A stretch of 64,000 nucleotides of DNA from contig JAQVBU010000009.1 of NCBI GenBank assembly GCA_028690155.1, forward strand, positions 18,392 through 82,391, read 5' to 3'. Source of the stretch: Alphaproteobacteria bacterium. Its GTDB lineage: Bacteria > Pseudomonadota > Alphaproteobacteria > UBA9219. A model generated the notes under the pieces. That model searched no databases. It was not told where the DNA came from and saw only the letters and a program-made list of their open reading frames with translations. Below, one piece after another: positions 8,987 through 19,000 of the stretch; within the stretch, counting starts at the first letter, position 1; each line of letters begins with the position of its first letter. Both the position numbers and the translations under genes were made by a program.

Positions 8987-11299
8987 TTAGAACCGCGTCC
9001 CGAAGCTGAAATGAATGTTCTGGATCTTATCGTACGACTTATACAAAATCGGCGCGGCGAAATCCAAACGGATTGGCCCCAAAGGCGAATCCCAGGTCAG
9101 ACCGAACCCAAGGCTCAAACGAAGACTTTCATCTTCCCTGATCGTGGTTCCGGCAATCGCCGTCGAATCCGGCTTGCCCAACACGCCAAAATCCGTAAAG
9201 AGATGCCCCTTAAACCCGAATTCGGGCGACACGGGAAGGGGCATCGAAACACTGGCCGAACCGCGCATAAACCGCGTGCCTCCCAAAGCATCTTGATCGG
9301 CACTGGACACGTCCCGCGCGCCGATGCCCGCGTATTGGAACCCGCGCAGATTATCGCCTCCCAAAAAGAACCGTTCATTAAGCTTCGTCGCGCCGTCAAG
9401 CGACCAAATCTGCCCGACTTCCAACGTCCCGCTTGCGATCCATTCTTCGCTGAGCGGATAGAACTGCGTTCCCCCAACCTTTGCGCGAACCCACTTGCGC
9501 GATCCGCCCGCCCCGGCAATGTCGGTATCGACATGAACCAAAAAGCCTAAGGTCGGGGTAAGCTTGCTATCCCGCGTGTCATAAATCAACGATTGGCCAA
9601 AGGATGAGGTTGTCGCGACCCCTTCCTGATCCTTAACATACAGCGATGCCGTCGACGGAACATCTGTAATTTCATCGACATGCAAACTGTAGTTCAACTT
9701 CTGCCTGATCTCATCCGAAAGAGGATACCCCAAACGCAGGGTCGCGCCCGCCGTATTGAAATCATACGAGCTTGAATCCTGATTGTCCGTTTGCGTCGCG
9801 AACAGATCAATCCCTGCGGACACGTCATAGTCGAGAAAATACGGCTCGGTAAAGCTGGTGTCGAGCTGCTTGGTCCGGCCCGAAATCGTCGCCCCGAACC
9901 GCAGATCCTGCCCGCGTCCCATAAAGTTGCGCTGACTGATGCTAAAGCTCCCCAAGGGGCCGTCCGTCGATGAATAGCCAGCGCCGATCATCGCTTCGCC
10001 CGTCGATTTTTCTTTAACCTTGATTTTGATATCCGCTCGGTCTGGCTGCGCGCCGTCCGCGGCTTTTGCCGACACCTCGGAGAAAAATCCAAGATCCTTG
10101 ATTCTCTGCTCGGACTTGGCCAAAGCCGACGTGCTGAACGGATCGCCTTCGGCCAACTGCATCTCCCGCCGGATTACCTTATCGACCGTATTCGTATTAC
10201 CGCTGATGTCGATCCGATCGACGTAAACCCGCGCGCCCTGCTGGATAACATAGGTTAAATCCACCGTTTTGTCGTCTTTATGGCGTTCCATTTTGGGAAA
10301 AACAACGGCAAAGGCATACTGCCGATCGCCCAAGGCCGCCATTAATTTGGCAACGGATTTTTCGACGGCGTTCGCGCTATACCATGAGCCTTCTTCTGTC
10401 AAAAGATAAGGCTTAAGCTCGTCGCTTTCCAAGCCCTTGATCTCGCTGTTGACCGAGATTTTGCCGAATTTGTATCGCGGTCCTTCCTCAACCGAAAACG
10501 TCACAAAAAAGTCACGGCGGTCCGGCGTCAGCTCGGCGACGGCCGAAAGAACCCGAAAATCGACATACCCTTCATTAAGATAAAACTGCCGCAACAGCTC
10601 CTTATCATAATTCAGCCGATCCGGATCGTAGTAGTCCGACGTCGAAAAGAAACGCCACCATGCACTTTCGCTCGTGCTGATCGCCTCGCGCAAGGCGCCT
10701 TCGGAAAAGGCTTTATTCCCCACAAAACTGATGCTTTGGATCCCCGTCCGATCGCCCTCCACAACCTCAAAAACAAGATCGATCCGATTTTGCTCCTTCT
10801 TAACGATCTTAGGCTCGACCACGGCGCCGAAACGCCCCGATCTCCGGTAAACATCCAAAATCCTTTGGACGTCACGCTCGACCCTTGGAAGAGTATAAAC
10901 CATCCGCGCCTTGAGTTTGACTTCCTTCTCAAGATCTTCTGTCGAAATCGCGCTGTTTCCTTCAAACTCTACACGGCTCAAAATCGGATTCTCGCGCACC
11001 TGAACGACCAAAGTGTCGCCTTCCATCTCGATCGTTATGTCCGCAAAAAGCCCCGTGCCGTAAAGCGTTTTAAGCGCCTTGTTCATCTTGGCCGCCGTCA
11101 CCGTGTCGCCTTTATTCAGTGTAAGATACGAAACGACGGTCTCGGGTTCGAGCCGCTCGGTCCCAATGACGCGAATCGCCGCGATAGGCGACTCGTCCGC
11201 CGTGGGGGGCATAAACGCAAAAGCCTCCCCGGCGCAAAGGATCATCAAGCCCCCCCAACAAAGGGCTATACGCACTAAACGCGCGAAACGTCCGGCCAT
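8987..11299 (-). CDS. bamA: Outer membrane protein assembly factor BamA
   Basis: BamA is the essential β-barrel insertase for outer-membrane proteins. The ATG at 11299 gives 770 residues; a TTG nine bases further out is also in frame. A signal peptide (LCWGGLMILCAGEAFA) is followed by five POTRA domains: IAAIRVIGTERLEPETVVSY opens POTRA1, and VYVDRIDISGNTNTVDKVIR opens POTRA5. The barrel carries the lid-loop motif FMRGSASVSMPLP, and GGDNLRGFQYAGIGARD contains the conserved VRGF/LRGF-type sequence. The protein ends FSFGTRF, with the terminal aromatic residue needed for insertion. A divergent promoter region of ~160 bp separates it from amgK. No rseP, dxr or lpxD homologue is next to it. Confidence 0.95.
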   Translation of the reverse strand: MAGRFARLVRIALCWGGLMILCAGEAFAFMPPTADESPIAAIRVIGTERLEPETVVSYLTLNKGDTVTAAKMNKALKTLYGTGLFADITIEMEGDTLVVQVRENPILSRVEFEGNSAISTEDLEKEVKLKARMVYTLPRVERDVQRILDVYRRSGRFGAVVEPKIVKKEQNRIDLVFEVVEGDRTGIQSISFVGNKAFSEGALREAISTSESAWWRFFSTSDYYDPDRLNYDKELLRQFYLNEGYVDFRVLSAVAELTPDRRDFFVTFSVEEGPRYKFGKISVNSEIKGLESDELKPYLLTEEGSWYSANAVEKSVAKLMAALGDRQYAFAVVFPKMERHKDDKTVDLTYVIQQGARVYVDRIDISGNTNTVDKVIRREMQLAEGDPFSTSALAKSEQRIKDLGFFSEVSAKAADGAQPDRADIKIKVKEKSTGEAMIGAGYSSTDGPLGSFSISQRNFMGRGQDLRFGATISGRTKQLDTSFTEPYFLDYDVSAGIDLFATQTDNQDSSSYDFNTAGATLRLGYPLSDEIRQKLNYSLHVDEITDVPSTASLYVKDQEGVATTSSFGQSLIYDTRDSKLTPTLGFLVHVDTDIAGAGGSRKWVRAKVGGTQFYPLSEEWIASGTLEVGQIWSLDGATKLNERFFLGGDNLRGFQYAGIGARDVSSADQDALGGTRFMRGSASVSMPLPVSPEFGFKGHLFTDFGVLGKPDSTAIAGTTIREDESLRLSLGFGLTWDSPLGPIRLDFAAPILYKSYDKIQNIHFSFGTRF

Positions 11300-11459
11300 T
11301 GACGACAAATCCCGTTTTGAATCAACGAAGCCGACAGGTTAAGAGATTAGTCTATGGCGTACAAGCCCATTTATGCACCTCTCGTCCCACCTTGCCGAGG
11401 ATATTCCCTTCTTTTAGGCAGGGCTTCCTGATAGCTTTGGCTCCAAAGTAGGAGGAAGG

Positions 11460-12434
11460 ATGATCTCACGCGCAGACGCCCTTATGGCGTTTTTAAAACG
11501 GCATTCTTGGGAAAAAGCCGAGCGGCATCCGATGGCGGCCGACTTTTCCTCGCGCCATTATAGCCGCATGGTAAACGATCAGGGCCAAACCGCCGTTCTT
11601 ATGGATGCCGAAGGCGACCAAAAAACAGGCCTTTTTGTCTCTTTGGCCAAGGTGTTACGGGATCTCGGGCTCTGCGCGCCCGAAATCTATGGCTCCGATC
11701 CCGAAAACGGCTTTGTCTTGATGCAAGACTTTGGCCAGCGCAACGTCGGCGTTTTGCTGGATCAAGGCGCCGAGGCCGGACCGTTCTTTCTGTCGGCTGC
11801 GGATATTCTGGCAAAACTTCACCGGACATTCGATCCGACCGCCGTAGAAGGCTTGGCCCTGCCCCGCTTCGATTCCGCCTTGTTAACCGATCAAGCAGGT
11901 CTTTTTCTGGATGCCTATTTCCCCATCGCAAACAGCCGGGCCGCTTCGGAGGAGGAAAGGCAATCCTTCCTTCAGGCATGGCATGATGTTTTGGGTCCTT
12001 TGGACGCCTTACCCCAAAGCCTTCTCTTACGTGACTTTATGCCCGACAATCTGATGGAGCTTCCGGGGGGCATGTTGGGCCTTCTTGATTTCCAGGACGC
12101 GGGCCTCGGCCCCGTGGCCTATGATCTCGCCTCGCTGTGCGAAGAGGTGCGCCACGACGGAGGTTTTGCCCTTCTTGACGACGTGCTGGAACGCTATGGC
12201 CCGACAAGCGAGGTCCCGCTCGATACGTTGCGGACGGCATGCCTTCTTTGTTCGGCCCAACGGCATACCCGTATTCTCGGCATCATCGCGCGCCGCTCTA
12301 CCGTGCAGGGCCTTTGCGATAAATTCGCCTTTCTGCCACGAATCCGGCATCATCTGTCCGGCCTGCTCGACAACGAGGTGGCTTTGGCTCCCGTTAAAAA
12401 TTGGTTCGACACATTCGATCGACTTTTACAATGA
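11460..12434 (+). CDS. amgK: AmgK-like aminoglycoside-phosphotransferase-family sugar kinase
   Basis: AmgK phosphorylates MurNAc/GlcNAc at the anomeric position in the peptidoglycan recycling route that bypasses de novo UDP-MurNAc synthesis. The 324-residue protein has the APH-fold kinase motifs: LRDFMPDNLMELPGG is the Brenner-type catalytic loop (Asp and Asn), and GLLDFQDAGLGPVAYDLASL carries the metal-binding Asp (DFQDA). The ATG follows a strong AGGAGG. Its stop overlaps the ATG of the next gene (ATGA), a MurU-like nucleotidyltransferase, and that pairing is the main reason for naming it AmgK. In related bacteria tsaE often precedes it; none is seen here. Confidence 0.75.
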   Translation: MISRADALMAFLKRHSWEKAERHPMAADFSSRHYSRMVNDQGQTAVLMDAEGDQKTGLFVSLAKVLRDLGLCAPEIYGSDPENGFVLMQDFGQRNVGVLLDQGAEAGPFFLSAADILAKLHRTFDPTAVEGLALPRFDSALLTDQAGLFLDAYFPIANSRAASEEERQSFLQAWHDVLGPLDALPQSLLLRDFMPDNLMELPGGMLGLLDFQDAGLGPVAYDLASLCEEVRHDGGFALLDDVLERYGPTSEVPLDTLRTACLLCSAQRHTRILGIIARRSTVQGLCDKFAFLPRIRHHLSGLLDNEVALAPVKNWFDTFDRLLQ

Positions 12435-13162
12435 ACGACGTTCTTTCCAAAACCGCTATGGTCCTTGCCGCCGGGTTCGGCATGCGCATGCGCCCTTTGA
12501 CGCTTTCAACGCCAAAACCTCTGCTGCGTGTGAGCGGTCGTACCATGCTGGACCTCGCCATCGATAAACTGGTCGCCGCAGGTATCGAACGCGTCGTCGT
12601 CAACACATTCTATCTTGCTGAACAGATCGAAGGCCACCTGAAGACGCGCACCGACATCGACATTGTCACCTCGCGCGAGGAAGAGCCATTGGAGACGGGC
12701 GGCGGCATCGTGCGGGCGCTGCCTTACTTCGAGGGCCGTCCCTTCTTCGCCCTGAACGCCGATCTGCCTTGGGTCGACGGCGATGAGCCGAGCCTTCGCC
12801 TTATGGGCCGGACGTGGAATCCCGTTCTCATGGATGCGCTCCTTCTCGTCGTCCGCACGCAAAACGCGCGCGGCTTCTCGGCTGCCGGGGATTTTGCCCT
12901 TGATGCTGAAGGCCGTCTGCACCGCAAGGACGTGCCCGCACCGCGTCCTTTTTCCATGATGGCCGCTCAAATTCTGAACCCGTCGCTGTTTGACGATCCG
13001 CCTTCCAAGGTCTTTTCGAACCGCATTGTGTGGGACCGCGCCGAGGAGAAGGGACGGCTTTTCGGCGTCGTCCATCAGGGAACGTGCTATCATGTCGGCA
13101 CACCCGGCGATCTGGATCAGGCCAACGCGCTTCTCGCTTCGGGCAAAGGATGGGGCCCGTGA
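12431..13162 (+). CDS. murU: MurU-like sugar-1-phosphate nucleotidyltransferase
   Basis: The product of 243 residues would convert MurNAc-1-phosphate and UTP to UDP-MurNAc, the step after AmgK. The ATG at 12431 overlaps the amgK stop. The N-terminus AMVLAAGFGMRMRPLTLSTP followed by KPLL is the nucleotide-binding signature of NTP-transferases. EEPLETGGGIVRAL and FFALNADLPWVDG provide the second sugar-nucleotide loop and the metal-binding Asp (NAD). GTCYHVGTPGDLDQAN is the usual C-terminal motif of this family. The gene ends in a GTGA overlap with addB, so amgK-murU-addB are translationally coupled. Substrate specificity is inferred from the pairing with amgK. Confidence 0.8.
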   Translation: MNDVLSKTAMVLAAGFGMRMRPLTLSTPKPLLRVSGRTMLDLAIDKLVAAGIERVVVNTFYLAEQIEGHLKTRTDIDIVTSREEEPLETGGGIVRALPYFEGRPFFALNADLPWVDGDEPSLRLMGRTWNPVLMDALLLVVRTQNARGFSAAGDFALDAEGRLHRKDVPAPRPFSMMAAQILNPSLFDDPPSKVFSNRIVWDRAEEKGRLFGVVHQGTCYHVGTPGDLDQANALLASGKGWGP

Positions 13163-16002
13163 GTGGATTTTTCACCATTGCGCCGGACCGGCCCTTTCTG
13201 GAGACGTTGGCCCAACGTCTTTGGGACGACACAAAAGGCGATCGTCTTAGCCTCTCGCGTTATCGGATTTTGCTCCCGACACGCCGCGCGTGCCGTTTTC
13301 TGGGCGAGGCTTTCGCGCGCATCGGCAACGGAAAGCCCGTTCTGTTGCCGCGCATGCAACCTCTCGGCGACGTCGATGAAGACGAGTTTTCCTTCCTTGA
13401 TTTGGCCCCGTTCGATATCCCTCCAGCCATGCCGCCCCTCGACAGGCTTATGGCTCTGGCGCGCCTCGTGCGCCAAGCCGACCAAACGCTGTCGTGGGAT
13501 CAGGCGGCGCTCGCCGCTCAGGCGCTGGCCCGATTTCTGGACGACGTCGCCATCGAACAGGTCGATCTGAACGATCTTCCTGCGCTGGTCTCTCAAGACA
13601 ATTTGGCCGAGCATTGGAAGAAAATCCTCGATTTTCTGAACATCCTAACAACGCACTGGCCCGCCATCCTGAAGGAAAGCGGCTGCATCGATCCGGCCGC
13701 ACGGCGCAACGCTTTGATGAACGCGCAAGCCGAGGCGTGGCAACGAAACCCGCCCGATTTTCCCATTCTTGCCGCAGGATCGACGGGGTCGATGCCCTCC
13801 ACCGCCGCGCTGCTTACCGCCATCGCAACCTTTCCTTTGGGAACCGTGGTTCTGCCGGGCCTCGACCGAGCTATGGACGACTCTTCATGGGAAGCGCTTG
13901 ACGAAACGCATCCGCAATACACCATGAAACGGCTTCTTCTCCGGGCGCAAATCAACCGCCGCGACGTGCAGGACTTCGTTTCCTCGCCGCCCTCCGCGCG
14001 CACCGCCCTCTTGCGCGAGGCGTTTCGCCCCGCGGCCGTGTCGGACGCCTGGCAGGATTTGAAGGGAGCGTGGACTCCGGCTGTCGCGGCGGGGCTTGAG
14101 CGTGTCACGCTCGATACGCCTCAGGAGGAAGCCATGGTCCTCGCTCTGAGGCTGCGCCGCGTTCTGGAAAACCCTTCCCAAACCGCCGCCCTCGTCACCG
14201 CCGACAGGGGCCTTGCCGCGCGCGTCGCGGCGATCCTGAAGCGCTGGGGCGTCGCCATCGACGATTCCGGCGGCACGACGCTTTTGACCGTTCCTCCCGG
14301 CGCGTTTCTTCACCTTGTCCTGGCCGCCGCCGAGCCCGACGCCGGGGCCAACGATCTTCTCGCCCTTTTGAAACATCCTTTGGCGGCCTGCGGACAAGCG
14401 CCCTCTCAATGCCGCGCCATGGCCCGCGAGGCGGAACTTCTGTTGCGCCGGGACGACCAAGATTCCTTCGCACCGTTGCGCCAACGCCTTGAACCGCTCG
14501 CCAAGGATTGGGGAACGCCGTTGCCGCTCGCGTCATGGATCACGAGGCATCAGGATGTCGCCCTCGCCTTGGCAGCGTCGGACACCGAAAACGGCAGCCA
14601 AAGGCTTTTCACCGGCGAATGGGGCGAACGCCTTGCGTCGTGGCTGGACGAATGGCGCGAGGCGGCGGCCATGCTCCCTCCTTTATCCGGCCATGATTAC
14701 GCCGCGTTATTCGATACGATGGCCGCAACCGTAACCTTACGTTCGGTCAGAACATCGCATCCGCGGATAAGCCTTCTGGGACCTTTGGAAGCGCGTCTTG
14801 GATCTTTTGACGTCGTCCTTTTGGGCGGACTGAACGAAGGATCGTGGCCCATGGACATCGGATTCGATCCCTGGATGTCGCGGCCGATGCGCCGCGCGTT
14901 CGGCATGACGGCGCCCGAGTATCGGATCGGCCTGTCCGCTCATGATTTTGTGCACATGGTGTCCTCGAAAGAAGTTTTTTTAACCCGCGCCGCGCGCGTC
15001 GACGGAACGCCCTCCATCCCCTCGCGTTTTTTACTTCAACTCGATACTGTCCTACGGGCGGCAGGACTTTTCCCGGACGACGGCGACGCCTTGGCCCCTT
15101 CTAAACCGTGGCGTGCATGGGCCGCCGACCTCGATCGCCCCTGTCGCCTTGCGCCGTGCCCGCGTCCCGCGCCGTGCCCCCCTGTTAACCGCCGCCCGGA
15201 TGTCCTCGCCGTTACCGACATCGCCACATGGCTGCGCAACCCCTATGCGCTTTACGCCAAACGCATCCTAAAGCTCAAAAAACTGGATGCCTTGGACCAA
15301 CCGCTGGACCGCGCCGACCGTGGCACCATGATCCACAAAATTTTTGAGACCTTCGTGCAGGCCTTTCCCAAGGTTCTTCCCGACGACGCGGAAGAACAGC
15401 TGCGCCGCATCGCACAAAATGTTTTCCACGATGATCGGGGCGATCCGCGCGTGCGCGTTCTTTGGGAAGCCCAATTCGATGCGGCCGTGCCGTGGTTTCT
15501 TGAAAAAGAACGCGAACGACGCTCAAGCGGCCTTGTGCCCGTAGGCACTGAAGTTAAAGGTCGTATCGTGCTTGACGGCCTGACGTTGAAAGGCATCGCC
15601 GATCGCTTTGACCGCTTTCCCGACGGCGCGCTGGCGCTGGTCGATTACAAAACGGGCGAGGTTCCGTCCGTCGCGGTAAAAAGCGGGTTGGAACCTCAAC
15701 TCGCCCTTCTGGCGCTGATTGCGCGGCACGGCGGATTCGAGTCCCTACCGGCGGCCGAGGTCCTATCGGTCGCCTACTGGAAAATCGGCTCCCGCAAAGA
15801 CGCGTGCAAAGAAACGATCTTTGACGAGGTCGAGGCGCTTGTCGCCGACGCCGAAAAACGCGTCAAGAGGCTAATCGCGCTCTTTGCCAAACCTTCGACA
15901 CCCTATACCGTTCTTCCCAAACCCGATCTTCGTCCGCGTTATGGCGACTATGACCATTTGTCCCGTCTAGGGGAATGGAACTTCTCTGACGGAGGCTCAT
16001 AA
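13159..16002 (+). CDS. addB: Double-strand break repair protein AddB (alphaproteobacterial type)
   Basis: AddB is the partner of AddA in the helicase-nuclease that processes double-strand ends and loads RecA. The GTG at 13159 overlaps the murU stop and gives 947 residues starting VSGFFTIAPDRPFLETLA; a much longer frame from 13030 would run through murU. The N-terminal region has RILLPTRRACRFLGEAF, typical of alphaproteobacterial AddB. The C-terminus carries a RecB-type nuclease fold: ITDIATW-like entry (VTDIATWLRNPYALYAK), then LKGIADRFDRFPDGALALVD and YKTGEVPS, where GIADR, D and YKTG are the nuclease residues. addA follows after 5 bp. Confidence 0.93.
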   Translation: MSGFFTIAPDRPFLETLAQRLWDDTKGDRLSLSRYRILLPTRRACRFLGEAFARIGNGKPVLLPRMQPLGDVDEDEFSFLDLAPFDIPPAMPPLDRLMALARLVRQADQTLSWDQAALAAQALARFLDDVAIEQVDLNDLPALVSQDNLAEHWKKILDFLNILTTHWPAILKESGCIDPAARRNALMNAQAEAWQRNPPDFPILAAGSTGSMPSTAALLTAIATFPLGTVVLPGLDRAMDDSSWEALDETHPQYTMKRLLLRAQINRRDVQDFVSSPPSARTALLREAFRPAAVSDAWQDLKGAWTPAVAAGLERVTLDTPQEEAMVLALRLRRVLENPSQTAALVTADRGLAARVAAILKRWGVAIDDSGGTTLLTVPPGAFLHLVLAAAEPDAGANDLLALLKHPLAACGQAPSQCRAMAREAELLLRRDDQDSFAPLRQRLEPLAKDWGTPLPLASWITRHQDVALALAASDTENGSQRLFTGEWGERLASWLDEWREAAAMLPPLSGHDYAALFDTMAATVTLRSVRTSHPRISLLGPLEARLGSFDVVLLGGLNEGSWPMDIGFDPWMSRPMRRAFGMTAPEYRIGLSAHDFVHMVSSKEVFLTRAARVDGTPSIPSRFLLQLDTVLRAAGLFPDDGDALAPSKPWRAWAADLDRPCRLAPCPRPAPCPPVNRRPDVLAVTDIATWLRNPYALYAKRILKLKKLDALDQPLDRADRGTMIHKIFETFVQAFPKVLPDDAEEQLRRIAQNVFHDDRGDPRVRVLWEAQFDAAVPWFLEKERERRSSGLVPVGTEVKGRIVLDGLTLKGIADRFDRFPDGALALVDYKTGEVPSVAVKSGLEPQLALLALIARHGGFESLPAAEVLSVAYWKIGSRKDACKETIFDEVEALVADAEKRVKRLIALFAKPSTPYTVLPKPDLRPRYGDYDHLSRLGEWNFSDGGS

Positions 16003-16007
16003 CGACC

Positions 16008-19000
16008 ATGTCCCGTCCTTTGCCCCATGAAACGCGGCCCGCCCCCGATCCCACGCTGAACCAGCGCGCGGCCTCCGATCCCTTGTCTTCCGTTTGGGTC
16101 AATGCCTCGGCAGGATCCGGAAAAACCAAAGTTTTGACCGACCGCGTCATGCGTCTTTTGCTGACGGGCGTCGCGCCGCAAAAAATTCTCTGCTTAACCT
16201 ACACACGCGCGGGCGCGGCCGAGATGGCCAACCGCATCATGGATGCCTTAAGCCGTTGGGCGACGTGCGACGACGACAGTCTCGAAGACGAGCTTGCGGA
16301 ACTTCAGGGCGAAGCTCCTTTGAAAGAGTCACAGCGGCGCGCTCGCCGTTTGTTCGCCTTGGTCCTCGCTTGCCCGGGTGGCTTGCGTATCCGCACGCTT
16401 CATTCCTTCTGTCAGGAAATCCTTTCCCGCTTTCCGATCGAAGCCGGGCTGCCGCCGCATTTTTCTCTCATCGAAGGCCCCGACCTCGCCGCTCTTGAGG
16501 ACGAGGTGTTAAACGGTCTTCTGCGCGACGCGGCGGCGAGCCCCGAAAGTGCCTTTACCAGAGCGCTTCAATCCCTCATCGCTGTACAAAGCGAGGACAG
16601 CCTTTCCTCTCTTCTGAAAGACGTTATGCATGCGCGGCAAAAGATTCTCGACTTCATGGAAGGCATGCCGCAAAAAGCCTTCGACAAAGTCTATGCCTGT
16701 CTGCGCGCCTCTCCGAACGATACGCCCGAAAAAATCCGCCGGACCTTCGTCGCAACGCTCGACGACGCGATGTTACGTACGCTGGCGGCATGGCTGGCCG
16801 AAGGCGGAAAAAAACAGAAAGAGCGCCGCGACGATCTTTTGGCGTTTCTCGCCCTTCCCGCCGAAGCCCGCGCCTCGCGTTTCGAGGACTACCTGCGCTT
16901 TTTCCTCACGAAGGAAAACGCGCCCCTTTCCGCGCGAAGCATCGCCACAAACGATCTGCGCCAAGCGCATCCCGAAATCGACGAGGTTTGCGCGCGCGAA
17001 GCCGAACGCCTTCTCGCCGTTTTAGCGAAAATCGACGCCGTTTCGATCGCACAGACGACCGTCAACATGCTGACGGTCGGCGCGGCCTTTGCGCGGCGTT
17101 TGAAGAAATATAAAAAAGCCCGCGCCGTTCTGGATTTCGACGATCTGGTTCTTCGCACGCAGGCGCTTTTGCAGCAAGACGGGATCAACGATTGGGTGCG
17201 TTATAAACTCGATCTTGGAATCGACCATATTTTGGTGGACGAGGCTCAGGATACGAGCCGTGCGCAATGGACGATCGTGCGCGCCTTGACGGAGGAGTTT
17301 TTTTCCGGCGAAGGGTCAAAACCCGGGGTCAATCGTACGTTGTTTGTCGTCGGCGACGAAAAACAGTCGATTTTCAGCTTTCAAAACGCCGACCCCGAAG
17401 CTTTTCGCCAATTTCATGCTTTTTTCGCCGAACGCGCCGGGGAAAAGTTCAAAACCATTCCGTTGCGAACGTCGTTTCGCTCGGCTCCGGCCGTACTGAC
17501 CGTCGTGGATGCCGTCTTTGCCTCAACGCACGCGCGCCACGGCGTCTCGGAAGAATATGTGGCTCATCATCCTTATCCCAAAAAGGACGGCTCGCCCAAA
17601 CAAGGACGGGTCGAGCTCTGGCCGTTGGTCAATCCCGACAAAAGCGATCCCTTGAAAAAAGAGAATTGGGACGATCCAACCGCCCTCGACACCCCGCGCG
17701 ACGCGCAGGCCGAGTTGGCCGAAGCCATAGCCCGGCGCATCAAGGATTGGATGGATCGGCGCACAACGCTTCCCGGCGAAGACAGGCCTATCGCGCCCGG
17801 CGATATCATGATCCTTCTACGCAAGCGCGGAACGTTTGCCGACCTGATGGTCCGCGCGCTTAAGCGCGCAAACGTTCCCGTAACAGGAAGCGATCGGATG
17901 CGGCTGATCGAACAGCTTCCTGTCATGGATCTGTTAGCCCTAGTCCGTTTCGTTCTCTTGCCCGAAGACGACCTGACACTGGCGACGCTTTTGCGCGGAC
18001 CTTTGATCGGCATAGGCGAAGAGGATTTGATGGCCTTGGCCATCAATCGGAAGGGTTCTTTGTGGGAAAGCCTTCGGACAAACCTCGCGTTCAAAAGCCT
18101 GACCGACTATCTGACGGAAAAACGAAACGAAGCCGATTTTTCCACGCCTTTCGATTTTTTATCCCGCACGCTGAACACGCCATGCCCCGCCCATGCCGAC
18201 AGCGGCCGCAAAGCATTATGGACGCGCTTGAACGATGAAGCGATGGATCCCTTGGACGAACTGTTGAACCAAGCGCAGGCGTTCGGCAGACGTCACGCTC
18301 CTTCGTTACAGGCCTTTGTGCATTGGCTGACGCAGTCCAACATCGAAATCAAGCGCGAACTTGACCGTAGCGAGGGACTGGTTCGTCTTTTGACCATTCA
18401 TGCCTCAAAGGGGTTGGAAGCGCCCATCGTCTTTTTGCCCGATACAACATCGGTCCCCGACACAAAAAAGCAGCCCAAGCTTCAATGGACGTCCGATGGC
18501 GTGCCTTTGTTCTTGATGCGCACGCCCTTGGCCCCGGCCGCGCAGGCCTTGTGGTCCGAGGAATCAGCCCGTCAAAAGGCCGAGTACAAACGCCTTCTTT
18601 ACGTGGCCTTGACCCGCGCGTCCCATCAGCTCTACATCGGCGGATGGAAGCAAAAAAATGCAAATGACGCGCCGGAGACGTCTTGGTACCGTTTGGTCCG
18701 TGACGGCGTGGACGGCGATCAATCGTGGCGTGAAGAAGCACCCCTTGTCGTGGCCGATCCCCCTCAGGCCAAAGGCAGGCCTTCCGTAACGCCCACCCCG
18801 TCGAAAGAAGCGGCGCCTTTGCCCTCTTGGGCGCAACGGCCAGCTCCCGCCGCACCGACCTTACGCAGCCCAGCCCCCTCCTATGCCGCCGATCTCGAAC
18901 CGACCGCCGTGCCCGATCAGGCCTTTGTTCGCGGCCGCATCATCCACAGGCTTCTTCAAACGCTGCCCGATCTGCCGCCTTCGGCACGGCCTCAAGCCGT

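Noticed and set aside
13030-13158. N-terminal extension of addB into murU
   Set aside because: The extra sequence is Arg-rich out-of-frame murU; the GTG at 13159 overlaps the murU stop and begins family-like sequence.
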